Below are positions 50,261-58,763 of a DNA stretch of 64,000 nucleotides, one piece after another (position 1 is the first letter of the stretch; each line of letters starts with the position of its first letter). The notes below the pieces were generated by a model, which was not told where the DNA came from, ran no database searches, and saw nothing but the letters and a program-made list of their open reading frames with translations. Origin of the DNA: Streptomyces cadmiisoli (GTDB taxonomy: Bacteria > Actinomycetota > Actinomycetes > Streptomycetales > Streptomycetaceae); NCBI RefSeq assembly GCF_003261055.1, contig NZ_CP030073.1, forward strand, positions 3,534,001 through 3,598,000, written 5' to 3'. Position numbers and translations under genes: made by a program.

Positions 50261-50794
50261 ATGTCCCTCGACTCCCTGAAGTCCTCGATCCCGGACTACG
50301 CCAAGGACCTGAAGCTCAACCTGGGTTCGGTCATCGGCAACTCCGACCTGCCCGCACAGCAGCTGTGGGGCACGGTGCTGGCGACCGCCATCGCCTCCCG
50401 TTCCCCGATCGTGCTGCGCGAGCTGGAGCCCGAGGCGAAGGCGAACCTCACGCCGGAGGCGTACACCGCGGCCAAGTCCGCGGCGGCCGTCATGGCGATG
50501 AACAACGTCTTCTACCGCACCCGCCACCTGCTCTCCGACCACGAGTACGGCACCCTGCGCGCCGGCCTGCGGATGAACGTCATCGGCAACCCCGGTGTCG
50601 ACAAGGTCGACTTCGAGCTGTGGTCCTTCGCCGTCTCCGCCATCAACGGCTGCGGCATGTGCCTCGACTCGCACGAGCAGGTGCTGCGCAAGGCCGGTGT
50701 CGACCGCGAGGTGATCCAGGAGGCCTTCAAGATCGCCTCCGTGATCCAGGCGATCGGCGTCACCCTGGACGCCGAGGCGGTCCTCGCGCAGTAG
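50261..50794 (+). CDS. ahpD: Alkylhydroperoxidase AhpD
   Basis: A 177-aa helical thiol-disulfide protein that passes electrons from lipoamide to AhpC and has peroxidase activity of its own. The active site is Cys131-x-x-Cys134 with His138 ([12 protein letters not shown]). ATG 50261 is the usual [14 protein letters not shown] start; a GTG nine bases earlier overlaps the ahpC stop. The two genes form one operon under oxyR control. Confidence 0.97.
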   Translation: MSLDSLKSSIPDYAKDLKLNLGSVIGNSDLPAQQLWGTVLATAIASRSPIVLRELEPEAKANLTPEAYTAAKSAAAVMAMNNVFYRTRHLLSDHEYGTLRAGLRMNVIGNPGVDKVDFELWSFAVSAINGCGMCLDSHEQVLRKAGVDREVIQEAFKIASVIQAIGVTLDAEAVLAQ

Positions 50795-50814
50795 CGCCGG
50801 CCCGTCCACGCGTC

Positions 50815-50849
50815 GGGGCCCCGTCCACCTCCACGGTGGGCGGGGCCCC
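50815..50849. terminator. Terminator between ahpD and the AI-2E family gene
   Basis: GGGGCCCCGTCCACC (50815-50829) pairs with GGTGGGCGGGGCCCC (50835-50849) with a single G-U pair, loop TCCAC. It lies between convergent genes and may act for both. Confidence 0.75.
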
Positions 50850-50879
50850 TTCGGTCGTGCTCAGGTCCGCCCGGATCGC

Positions 50880-52208
50880 TCAGGGCGCCGGGTCGGCGGG
50901 CGGGACGGGCGTGGTGGGGGCGACGGAGGACGCCGTGGCGCCCCGTGGCTGCGGGGACTGCCGCAGGGCTGCCTCACGGGAGTGCGCCCGCAGATAGCCG
51001 ACCACCGTGTTGGTCACGGCCACCAGCGGTACGGCCACCACCGCACCGCCGATCCCGGCCACCAGTCCGCCGGCCGCCACCGACAGCACCACCGCCAGCG
51101 GATGCACCCGTACCGCCCGCCCCAGGATGAACGGTTGCAGGATGTGCCCCTCGATCTGCTGCACCGCGAGCACCACGACCAGCGTCATGACGGCGGTGAA
51201 CACGCCCTGCGTCACCAGCGCGACCACCACGGCCAGCGCTCCCGACACCACCGCACCCACCAGCGGGACGAAGGCACCGAGGAAGATGAACACGGCGAGC
51301 GGTACGGCCATCGGGACGTCCAGGAAGTAGATCCCCAGGCCGATGAAGATCGCGTCGATCATCGCCACTATCACCGTGCCGCGCACATAGGCGGTCAACG
51401 TCTGCCAGGCCCTCGGTCCGGCCCCGGCGACCCCCGGCCGGGCGGCGGCCGGCACCAGCTTCAGCGTCCACTCCCAGATGCGGCGGCCGTCGTAGAGGAG
51501 GAACAGCGTCGAGAAGACCGCGAGCAGGATCCCCGTCAGCGCCTCGACGATGACCGTGACACCCTCGAGTCCCGCGGACGTGATCTGGTCGGTGTTCGCC
51601 CCGACCGCGTCGCGCAGGTTCTCGGCGATGTCGTTGATCTGCTTGTCGGTGACGTGGAAGGGGCTGTCCAGCAGCCAACGGCGCAACTCGTCGATGCCGT
51701 CCTGGACCTGGTCGGAGACATTGCCGATGTTCTCCATGACCTGCCAGGTCACGAACCATCCGATCAGCCCCATGACGACGAAGCCGAGGATCGCGGTGAG
51801 CACGGTGGCCGGTCCGCGCGGCACCCCGTACCGCCGCAGCCGGGCCACGGTCGGTTGCAGCAGCGCGGTGATCAGCAGTGCTCCGACGAAGGCGAGCACG
51901 ACGAGTTGAACGGCGCTGATGACCCGCATCAGCACCCATACCGTGCCGGCGAGCACCAGCAGCCGCCAGCCGGCCTCGGCGGCGACCCGCACCCCCCAGG
52001 GCACGGCCTGCGCCGGATCGGGCCGGACCACCACCGGTACGGACTCGGTGCCGTGGGCGGGAGGCGTCGTCCCGGTGTCGGCGGGCGGCTCGGGCTCGGG
52101 AAGCTCGGCGCGCGCCTGCTCCGCCTGGGCCCGTCGTTCCTCCCAGCGCTTGCTCAGCTCGGCGGCCCCGGTGCCGAGTCGACCGAGCCACCCTGGCACT
52201 CGCGACAT
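50880..52208 (-). CDS. AI-2E family transporter (TqsA/PerM-like)
   Basis: A 442-aa membrane protein. After a hydrophilic N-terminus (about 1-75) come two helices (GWRLLVLAGTVWVLMRVISA, LVVLAFVGALLITALL), a soluble middle helix pair, then further helices including VFIFLGAFVPLVGAVVSGAL and QQIEGHILQPFILGRAVRVHPLAVVLSV, the last two being the family signature. Quorum-signal export is only one possible function. ATG 52208 has AAGGGA upstream; in-frame residues before it are not conserved-looking. Confidence 0.92.
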   Translation of the reverse strand: MSRVPGWLGRLGTGAAELSKRWEERRAQAEQARAELPEPEPPADTGTTPPAHGTESVPVVVRPDPAQAVPWGVRVAAEAGWRLLVLAGTVWVLMRVISAVQLVVLAFVGALLITALLQPTVARLRRYGVPRGPATVLTAILGFVVMGLIGWFVTWQVMENIGNVSDQVQDGIDELRRWLLDSPFHVTDKQINDIAENLRDAVGANTDQITSAGLEGVTVIVEALTGILLAVFSTLFLLYDGRRIWEWTLKLVPAAARPGVAGAGPRAWQTLTAYVRGTVIVAMIDAIFIGLGIYFLDVPMAVPLAVFIFLGAFVPLVGAVVSGALAVVVALVTQGVFTAVMTLVVVLAVQQIEGHILQPFILGRAVRVHPLAVVLSVAAGGLVAGIGGAVVAVPLVAVTNTVVGYLRAHSREAALRQSPQPRGATASSVAPTTPVPPADPAP

Positions 52209-52279
52209 GATCCGTCCCTTTCCCCCGTCCGTCCCCACCACTCCCCCTGGCGTCGTCCCGTCAGACCGTACATGGCCGA

Positions 52280-52308
52280 AGCCCCTCACCGAAGGACGGC
52301 GAGGGGCT
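52280..52308 (-). terminator. Hairpin downstream of the SLT-type gene
   Basis: AGCCCCTC (52280-52287) pairs with GAGGGGCT (52301-52308), loop of 13. It lies 25 bases after the stop of the minus-strand SLT gene at 52333. Confidence 0.5.
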
Positions 52309-52332
52309 CGGGGAAGTTGTGCGGGGGCAGGC

Positions 52333-53031
52333 TCAGTACCAGTTGTTGGCCTGCCAGAACGTCCAGGCGTCACAGGGACTGCCGTAGCGCTCGTTCATGT
52401 AGTTGAGGCCCCACTGGATCTGGGTGGCCGGGTTGGTCTGCCAGTCGGAACCGACGGAGGACATCTTGGACCCGGGCAGTGCCTGGAAGAGACCGTAGGC
52501 ACCGGACGACGGGTTGACCGCCCGGTAGTTCCAGTCGGACTCGTGGTCCACGATGTTGCTGAAGCACTGGAACTGCGCGCTCGGCACCATCGACCTGGCC
52601 ATCGCCTGGATCTCGGAGATGGAGTACGAGCTCTGCGGAGCGAAGCTGGACGCGTCCCGGACCGAGGAGCGGCTCGCCGCTTCCTCACGCGCCTCTTCGC
52701 GCTCCTTGGCTTCCTTGGCCGCCTTCTCGGCAGCCTCCTTCTTGGCGATCGCGGTCTCGGCCGCCGCCTTGCGGGCCGCCGCCTCGGCGTCCTTCTTGGC
52801 GCTGGCGTCCGCGGCGATGGCCTGAACGTTGGCCTGCTGCGTCAGGGACGCGGTCTGCACCTGGGCCTGCTGGCCCGCGGGTATGTCCGCGAGGAGCGTC
52901 AGGTCGGTTGCCGCCGCCTCGGCGTCGTTGTTCTGCGCGGTGCTGCCCGAGGCAACGCCGACGACGCTTCCGACTGCGGTGACCGCGGTGGCCGAAGCCA
53001 CTGCGAATCCCCGGACCGAAATCCGGCTCAC
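52333..53031 (-). CDS. Secreted transglycosylase-SLT domain protein
   Basis: A 232-aa secreted cell-wall protein. The signal peptide covers about 1-34 (ISVRGFAVASATAVTAVGSV, VGVASGS), followed by a long Ala/Glu/Lys coiled region (about 70-125) and a C-terminal SLT-like domain with the catalytic Glu in DHESDWNYRAVNPSSGAYGL and FQALPGSKMSSVGSDWQTNP, ending PCDAWTFWQANNWY. It should cut or bind peptidoglycan during growth. GTG 53031 is preceded by GGAAGG; an ATG at 53049 is also possible. It is the type of gene often controlled by cell-envelope regulators such as MtrA. Confidence 0.9.
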   Translation of the reverse strand: MSRISVRGFAVASATAVTAVGSVVGVASGSTAQNNDAEAAATDLTLLADIPAGQQAQVQTASLTQQANVQAIAADASAKKDAEAAARKAAAETAIAKKEAAEKAAKEAKEREEAREEAASRSSVRDASSFAPQSSYSISEIQAMARSMVPSAQFQCFSNIVDHESDWNYRAVNPSSGAYGLFQALPGSKMSSVGSDWQTNPATQIQWGLNYMNERYGSPCDAWTFWQANNWY

Positions 53032-53223
53032 ACGGTTTCCTTCCAGCATCGCCCGCCTCGGTGACCCTGGCGGACGCAATCGTGCCCCTGGCACTGACCT
53101 CCCCAACTACCGGGTCACGGGAGGCGCGGGCCCGGTGGGCAACTCCCGGCAAGGGAGAGCCGCTTGGTGCTCGGGCGGCATACGACGGTGCTGTATGGAG
53201 TTGGCGGTGTTGCCTGGGTTGTG

Positions 53224-53243
53224 CTGTAACGCTGGGGTTACAG
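53224..53243. promoter_or_regulatory. Inverted repeat CTGTAAC-N6-GTTACAG before the SLT gene
   Basis: Perfect 7-base arms with a GCTGGG spacer, about 190 bases upstream of the SLT start. The GTTAC core resembles sites reported for the response regulator MtrA, which controls cell-wall hydrolases in actinobacteria; binding is inference. Confidence 0.4.
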
Positions 53244-53374
53244 GTGTGCCGTATGCGGGGCCTGACAGGAATGAGACTCTGCCGCAACCGGACGGCGGGT
53301 GGCAATTCTGAGTTGCGTGTGAAAGCTCACATCCCGTTTGACCCGAGCGATTCGGAGAAACCACGTCACGCGAA

Positions 53375-53416
53375 GGCGCCGCCCGGCTAGGCTCTCAGCC
53401 TTTTCCGGACGGCGCC
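53375..53416 (-). terminator. Long hairpin downstream of phoH
   Basis: GGCGCCGCCCGG (53375-53386) pairs with CCGGACGGCGCC (53405-53416) with one mismatch, and an inner AGGCT/AGCCT stem continues it. It lies 37 bases after the phoH stop at 53454 on the minus strand. Confidence 0.6.
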
Positions 53417-53453
53417 AACTACCGCGTAACCACCCCGAGATGGGGCGTGTGGG

Positions 53454-54779
53454 TCAGATCTGCCCGTCCTCCAGCATTTCGGTCACAAGCGCGGCGATCT
53501 GGGACCTCTCGGACCGCGTCAGCGTCACATGGGCGAAAAGCGGATGCCCCTTCAGCTTTTCGACGACCGCCACGACACCGTCGTACCGGCCGACCCGCAA
53601 ATTGTCCCTTTGTGCCACGTCATGCGTGAGAACGACCCTGGAATTCGCGCCGATCCGGGACAGAACGGTCAGCAGGACGTTGCGTTCGAGTGACTGGGCC
53701 TCGTCCACGATCACGAAGGCGTCGTGGAGGGAGCGTCCGCGGATATGGGTGAGCGGAAGGACCTCCAGCATCCCGCGCGCGGTGACCTCCTCGATGACCT
53801 CGCGGCTGGTGACCGCGGACAGCGTGTCGAAGACGGCCTGAGCCCAGGGGCTCATCTTCTCCGCCTCGGTACCGGGCAGATAGCCGAGCTCCTGCCCGCC
53901 CACCGCGTACAGCGGACGGAAGACCATCACCTTCTGGTGCTGACGGCGCTCCAGCACCGCCTCCAGGCCCGCGCACAGCGCCAGCGCCGACTTTCCGGTG
54001 CCGGCCCGGCCGCCCATCGAGACGATCCCGACCTCCGGGTCCAGCAGCAGATCGAGCGCGATGCGCTGTTCGGCGCTGCGGCCCTTGATGCCGAACGCCT
54101 CCCGGTCGCCGCGCACCACCCGGACGTTGCCCTCCGGCGTCACCCGGCCGAGCGCCTTGCCGCGCTCGGACTGGATGGTCAGGCCGGTGTGGACCGGCAG
54201 GTCGGCGGCCTCCGGGACGTAGACATGGCCTTCGTCGAAGAGGATGTCCACCTGCTCGCCGGACAGCGTCAGTTCGGACATCCCGGTCCAGCCGGAGGAG
54301 TCCGTGATGGCGAGTTCCGCGCGGTACTCCTCGGCGAGGAGTCCCACGGAGGAGGCCTTGATCCTGAGCGGGAGGTCCTTCGACACGACGGTGACGTCGA
54401 ACCCCTCGGCCTGCAGATTGCGCGCGACCGCCAGGATGCGGGAGTCGTTGTCCCCCAGGCGGTAGCCGGTGGGCAGCACGCTGGGGTCCGAGTGGTTGAG
54501 CTCGACACGGAGCGTTCCGCCGAGGTCCCCGATCGGGATGGGGGCGTCGAGGCGGCCATGGCGCACCCGGTAGTCGTCGAGCAGGCGCAGGGCCTGCCGG
54601 GCGAAGTAGCCGAGTTCGGGATGGTGCCGCTTCGCCTCCAGCTCCGTGACGACGACGACCGGCAGCACGACCTCGTGCTCGTCGAAGCGGCTCAGGGCGT
54701 TCGGGTCGGCCAGCAGGACGCTGGTGTCGAGAACATAGGTGCGCCGGTCTGGCTTGTGGCGCTTTGTGCTGGTCACCAC
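53454..54779 (-). CDS. PIN-PhoH family protein (RNA helicase/nuclease type)
   Basis: A 441-aa protein with an N-terminal PIN domain (about 13-140; acidic residues in [30 protein letters not shown]) and a C-terminal PhoH ATPase (Walker [15 protein letters not shown], Walker [24 protein letters not shown]). The mycobacterial homologue PhoH2 is an ATP-dependent RNA helicase and RNase. The GTG at 54779 gives [18 protein letters not shown]; the ribosome binding site is weak. The frame stays open upstream but is not conserved-looking. Confidence 0.93.
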   Translation of the reverse strand: MVTSTKRHKPDRRTYVLDTSVLLADPNALSRFDEHEVVLPVVVVTELEAKRHHPELGYFARQALRLLDDYRVRHGRLDAPIPIGDLGGTLRVELNHSDPSVLPTGYRLGDNDSRILAVARNLQAEGFDVTVVSKDLPLRIKASSVGLLAEEYRAELAITDSSGWTGMSELTLSGEQVDILFDEGHVYVPEAADLPVHTGLTIQSERGKALGRVTPEGNVRVVRGDREAFGIKGRSAEQRIALDLLLDPEVGIVSMGGRAGTGKSALALCAGLEAVLERRQHQKVMVFRPLYAVGGQELGYLPGTEAEKMSPWAQAVFDTLSAVTSREVIEEVTARGMLEVLPLTHIRGRSLHDAFVIVDEAQSLERNVLLTVLSRIGANSRVVLTHDVAQRDNLRVGRYDGVVAVVEKLKGHPLFAHVTLTRSERSQIAALVTEMLEDGQI

Positions 54780-55090
54780 GGAAGGACGTACCCCCTCGGA
54801 AGAGGTCGGGGAGCGACGGAGAGGAGCTGGACCGGTTGACGGCTCCGATGCACGGGCCGAGAACCGGCCCTGTGGCTTCGTCCGTGCTGTGACCGCACGA
54901 TCCGGCTGGTGCAAAGGGCCTCCCGGGCGGACGGCCCCGTGCCGCCCGCTGAGATCCGACACCCGTGGTTCGGGTGTCGACCTGTTTGGCTTATGCCCTC
55001 GAACAAGCGCTGCCATGCCACGGCATATGACGGCGCGCTGGTGAACTCCGTGTGAAGCGGGGTACGTCCGCCGTAGCGGCGGGAGGTCCG
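54780..55090. other. Intergenic region between phoH and the prenyl transferase
   Basis: About 310 bases. It holds the phoH promoter and the prenyl transferase transcript end. Small GC stems occur near 55068-55110, but none is clean. No gene is supported. Confidence 0.4.
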
Positions 55091-55864
55091 TCAGCCGCCG
55101 TAACGGCGGTGCCGGGCGGCGTAGTCGCGCAGGGCGCGCAGGAAGTCGACCTTGCGGAAGGCCGGCCAGAAGACCTCACAGAAGTAGTACTCGCTGTGGG
55201 CCGTCTGCCAGAGCATGAATCCGGACAGCCGCTGCTCACCGCTGGTCCGGATCACCAGATCGGGGTCGGGCTGGTCACCCGTGTAGAGGTGCCGGCCGAT
55301 CATGTCGACGTCGACGGCCTCGATGACGTCCTCGATGGAGCTGCCCCGGCCGGCGGCTTCGAGCAGCATGGAGCGGACGGCGTCGGCGATCTCCTGGCGG
55401 CCGCCGTAGCCGATGGCGACGTTGACCAGTATCCCGTCGACGTGGGCGGTGGCCTCCTCGGCCTCCTTCAGGGTCGTCTGCATCTGCTGCGGCAGCAGGT
55501 CGCGGGTGCCGACGTGGTGGACGCGCCAGCGGCCGTCGGCGGCGAGGGCGCGCACCACGTCCTCGATGATGCCGAGAAGCGGGACGAGTTCGTCCTGGGG
55601 GCGGTCGAAGTTGTCCGTCGACAGCAGCCACAGGGTGACGACCTCGACGTCCGTCTCGCTGCACCAGCCGAGGAACTCCTCGATCTTCTCGGCGCCGGCC
55701 CGGTGGCCGTGCACGGTGGTGGAACCCGCGGCCTTCGCCCAGCGCCGGTTGCCGTCCATGATGACGCCGATGTGCTTGGGCACCTGAGCGTGGTCCAGGT
55801 GGCCTTCCACCCGGCGTGCGTAGACCCTGACCAGCAGGCCGCGCAGCTTGTCGCGCAGGTTCAC
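55091..55864 (-). CDS. uppS: Cis-prenyltransferase (isoprenyl/undecaprenyl diphosphate synthase)
   Basis: A 257-aa cis-prenyl chain elongation enzyme that builds the polyprenyl carrier for peptidoglycan. The catalytic Asp is in [14 protein letters not shown], followed by [37 protein letters not shown] and the signature [30 protein letters not shown]. Product length (short or C55) cannot be read from the sequence. GTG 55864 starts [25 protein letters not shown] is twelve bases upstream. A terminator hairpin lies 130 bases upstream of this start. Confidence 0.95.
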   Translation of the reverse strand: MNLRDKLRGLLVRVYARRVEGHLDHAQVPKHIGVIMDGNRRWAKAAGSTTVHGHRAGAEKIEEFLGWCSETDVEVVTLWLLSTDNFDRPQDELVPLLGIIEDVVRALAADGRWRVHHVGTRDLLPQQMQTTLKEAEEATAHVDGILVNVAIGYGGRQEIADAVRSMLLEAAGRGSSIEDVIEAVDVDMIGRHLYTGDQPDPDLVIRTSGEQRLSGFMLWQTAHSEYYFCEVFWPAFRKVDFLRALRDYAARHRRYGG

Positions 55865-56430
55865 GTGATTGTCAGCCCCTCCGTACGGATCGGACAGGCG
55901 CGGTTGAGCGCGATCCCTGTCCGCATGGCGGTCCACGGGGGCGAAGCCTACCCCCGCCGTGTAACGGCGCCCCAAGGGGTGGCGCCGGGCACGAAAAAAA
56001 CGGGCCGGTCCGTGGGGGGGAGACGGACCGGCCCGAGGGGGGGTTTCCACCATAACCCTTCGTAAGGGATGCTGCGTGCACCGGCGCGAGACAACTACTC
56101 TCCGAAATCGTCCGGCAACGCGCCGGTGGCCCCGGAACACCCGGTTCACAGCCAGTTCACAGGGCATACGCGGCCGGATCGGGGACGGTTCCCGGAAATG
56201 TCCGTTTCCCTCTGATGGGCGATCGGGCGTCGTCAGCGGCTTGACGCCGACCGGGCGGGGCACCGCGCAGCCCCCTCCACTGCGCGGCGCCCCCCTCGCG
56301 TCTTTGCTCACGCGAATTTCCTTGGTCTGAACTTACGGGACGGGGGGCGGCCGGTGCGAGCGGCGACCACGATGCGGGACCGCGCCATGGAGGACGAAAT
56401 CCGGCCTCGTTCCCGCCCGGCGTCCGTGCC
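55865..56430. other. Non-coding stretch upstream of uppS
   Basis: No supportable gene on either strand, although the uppS frame stays open far upstream. It holds the terminator-like hairpin at 55994-56035. The first strong start on the plus strand belongs to the decayed winged-helix gene at 56431. Confidence 0.45.
55994..56035 (-). terminator. Intrinsic terminator in the uppS leader
   Basis: CGGGCCGGTCCGT (56001-56013) pairs perfectly with ACGGACCGGCCCG (56023-56035). On the minus strand the hairpin is followed by seven T residues (56000-55994), making this the only textbook intrinsic terminator in the window. It lies 130 bases before the uppS start with no gene for 770 bases upstream. Confidence 0.8.
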
Positions 56431-56790
56431 GTGAGCGCTGAAGCGAGGGCCAGAGGGATCACCTGGGCCGAGGCGTGCGCGGCCGGCAGGAGCGGCAGTT
56501 CCTGACCCGGCCGGCCGCACCTGGTACGCCCGTCGGCGAAAGTGCGGGCCGAGGGAAACCACCCGGGCGGAGGTGCGCGCCGCGCTGTGGCAGGAGGCGG
56601 TACGCGCGCTCGTGCGGCGGCATCTGTACGCCTACGGGCCGGCGACGCCCCGCGACCTCGCGAAGTGGCCGGCCGCGCGGCCCGGTTGGACCGATCGGGT
56701 GTTCGCGTCGCGGGCCGCCGCCGGGGAGATCGAGGAGTTCCCCTTCGAGGGCACGCGCGCGGGGGGCGCACGCGTGAGCGGGCGCCGCGG
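56431..56790 (+). pseudogene. Decayed winged-helix DNA-binding protein gene (HTH_42-like)
   Basis: GTG 56431 opens a frame reading GITWAEACA, then a shift continues as RQERQFLTRPAAPGTP, the N-terminus of HTH_42/AlkZ-like proteins. A further shift gives TTRAEVRAALWQEAVRALVR, RHLYAYGPATPRDLAKW and DRVFASRAAAGEIEEFPFEG, which is a middle part of the same family. Normal proteins of this family are about 350-400 aa, so around 250 residues are deleted and at least two frameshifts are present. Confidence 0.65.
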
Positions 56791-56809
56791 CCGTCCGCCG
56801 CCCGGGAGT

Positions 56810-57601
56810 TCAGGCGCGGGCCGGCGGCTTGCGGGCGTCGAAGAGGTGGCGGGTGCTGTGGGTGACGAACGAGCCGTCGGCGCGGATCCGCTCGTGCACG
56901 GCCCGGAGGCGGTCCGCGTACGCCTCGGCGGTGAAGTCCGGGACCATCCAGATCACCTTGCGCAGGAAGTGCACGACGGCGGCGACGTCGTGGAACTCCA
57001 TCCGCAGCCGCTGCGCCCGCAGGTCGGTGACCTCCAGGCCGGCGGCCTCGGCCGCCGCGCGTTCGAGGTCCGGCCGGCGGGCGTCGCGGCGGTGCTCCGG
57101 CCGGGGTCCGAGGAAGTGCTCGACGAGTTCGCCGCAGCTGCCGGGACCCACGTGCTGGGCGAAGTACGTGCCGCCGGGCCGCAGCACACGGGCGATCTCG
57201 GCCCAGTGCGGGCTGACGGGGTGACGGCTGACCACGAGGTCGAAGGTGCCGGCGGCGAAGGGCAGCGGCGCGTCCTCGGGAGCGGCGACGACCACGACGC
57301 CGCGCGGGGCGAGCCGGGCCGTGGCCCGGGCGACGTTCGGCGGCCAGCCCTCCGTCGCGGCGAGGAGGCGGGGGCGGCGCGGGGCGGCGCCGAGGGCGAA
57401 GTCGAGGACCTCGCCGCCACCGGTCTGGATGTCCAGCGCGGCGTGCGCCCCGCCCAGGCGCCGGGCCGCCGACTCCGCGTAGCGCCAAGGCGGCCGCTCC
57501 TCGGTGGCCCGGCCCTCGAACCAGGAGAAGTCCCAGCCGTCGGTGGGGACGGCGGCCCCCTCGGCGACGAGTTCCCCGAAGCTGCGGCGGTCGTGGTCCA
57601 T
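56810..57601 (-). CDS. Class I SAM-dependent methyltransferase
   Basis: A 263-aa methyltransferase. The SAM-binding first strand is AALDIQTGGGEVLDFALGAA (a variant of the usual GxGxG), followed by an acidic loop (LAATEGW), VVVVAAPEDAPLPFAAGTFD with the family LPF-D motif, and LVVSRHP plus RVLRPGGTYFAQHVGPGSCG. Related proteins are UbiE/rRNA-type methyltransferases; the substrate is unknown. The start is ATG 57601 (MDHDRRSFGEL). It runs in the same direction as the LLM oxidoreductase upstream, 120 bases away. Confidence 0.88.
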   Translation of the reverse strand: MDHDRRSFGELVAEGAAVPTDGWDFSWFEGRATEERPPWRYAESAARRLGGAHAALDIQTGGGEVLDFALGAAPRRPRLLAATEGWPPNVARATARLAPRGVVVVAAPEDAPLPFAAGTFDLVVSRHPVSPHWAEIARVLRPGGTYFAQHVGPGSCGELVEHFLGPRPEHRRDARRPDLERAAAEAAGLEVTDLRAQRLRMEFHDVAAVVHFLRKVIWMVPDFTAEAYADRLRAVHERIRADGSFVTHSTRHLFDARKPPARA

Positions 57602-57720
57602 GCCGTGATCGTCGCAGGGCGCCGTCGGTGCGCGCCGCTGATTTTCCGGGGACGGCCGGTGACGACGACACGGGCGTGCCGTACCGGGGCCACCGGGAGG
57701 CGACCGTCCCTCCCCGTGCG

Positions 57721-58593
57721 CTACTTGACCAGCGGACGTACTTCCCGTGCGGTGAAGCGGACGAAGCCCTCCGGGTCGGGTTCGTCGGCCGTGGGCTGGA
57801 GGATCACCGTGTCGGCGCCGGCCTCGGCGAGCCGCCCCACGGCCTCGGCGACGGCCGCCGCGTCCCCGGCCGCCCCGAGACCCGGAACGGAGCCCGCGCC
57901 CTCGGCGGCGAGTTCGGCGCGCACCCGGGCCTCGGCGTCCGGGCCGGTGGCGGTGAGCAGATAGACGACGACCTCGTGCGGGTCGGTGCGGTGGGCGGCC
58001 CGCCGGCCCTCGTCGATGAGCCGGCGTGCCCGCCGCACGCCGTCCGGTGAGGTCACACAGGTCAGGACGGTGCCGTCGGCGGCCTCGCCGGACAGCCGCA
58101 GCGAGCGCGGTCCGGTGGCACCCGCGAGGACCGGGACGGGTCCGGCCGGCGGCCAGTCGAGGGCGACGTCGTCCAGCGTCACGTATCGGCCCTCGGTGGT
58201 GAGCCGCTCCCCGCGCAACAGGGCGCGCAGCGCGAGGAGATGCTCGCGCAGCAGGGTCAGCGGCGACTCGGCGCGCGCGCCGACCTGCCCCATCCAGTCC
58301 TGCACCCCGTGCCCGACGGCGAGGACCGCGCGGCCCGGGAACATCCGGTGCAGCGAGGCGGCCTCCATCGCGGTCAGGGCGACGTTGCGCAGCGGCACCG
58401 GCAGCAGGCCCATGCCCACGCGGACCCGTTCGGTCCAGGCCAGGGCCGCCGCGGCCGTGGAGACACCGCCCTCCCGGAAGCAGTCCTCCCACAGCCACAG
58501 TTCGCTCAGCTCCGTCTCGTCGGCGAGACGGGCGAGGGCGCGCAGCCGCTCAGGGGGGAGTTGGGGACGGAAGACGGCGCCGAGTTCGGTCAT
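57721..58593 (-). CDS. LLM-class F420-dependent oxidoreductase
   Basis: A 290-aa TIM-barrel oxidoreductase of the luciferase-like family. Landmarks: ETELSELWLWEDCFREGG near 30, ERVRVGMGLLPVPLRNVALT, AMEAASLHRMFPGRAVLAVG and HGVQDWMGQVG near 95, then VLAGATGPRSLRLSGEAADG. These are typical of F420-dependent enzymes. Substrate unknown. ATG 58593 is chosen because AGGA lies seven bases upstream; a GTG six bases earlier is also possible. Confidence 0.9.
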   Translation of the reverse strand: MTELGAVFRPQLPPERLRALARLADETELSELWLWEDCFREGGVSTAAAALAWTERVRVGMGLLPVPLRNVALTAMEAASLHRMFPGRAVLAVGHGVQDWMGQVGARAESPLTLLREHLLALRALLRGERLTTEGRYVTLDDVALDWPPAGPVPVLAGATGPRSLRLSGEAADGTVLTCVTSPDGVRRARRLIDEGRRAAHRTDPHEVVVYLLTATGPDAEARVRAELAAEGAGSVPGLGAAGDAAAVAEAVGRLAEAGADTVILQPTADEPDPEGFVRFTAREVRPLVK

Positions 58594-58763
58594 GTCCACT
58601 TCCTATCCCGCGCGCGCCACCCGGACACAACGGTTTTCCTCCCGTCCCGTCCGTCCCGCACCGCGGCCCGACCGCGCCCCCCGGTGCCCTGCATCGAAGG
58701 ATGTACCGGGGTTTCGTCCGGCCGCAGGACGATCGGGCCGGATCTCGCCGGGAGCCTGGAAGC

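Larger units (their letters stand above)
53032..53453. other. Intergenic region between the SLT gene and phoH
   Basis: About 420 bases holding the SLT promoter and, near 53375-53416, the phoH terminator. It contains the palindrome at 53224-53243. I looked for a ydaO (c-di-AMP) riboswitch, common before such genes, and did not find its conserved pieces. No small gene is supported. Confidence 0.5.

Noticed and set aside
53032..53390. ydaO (c-di-AMP) riboswitch before the SLT gene
   Set aside because: Such genes often have one, but the conserved pieces of the motif could not be found on the minus strand.
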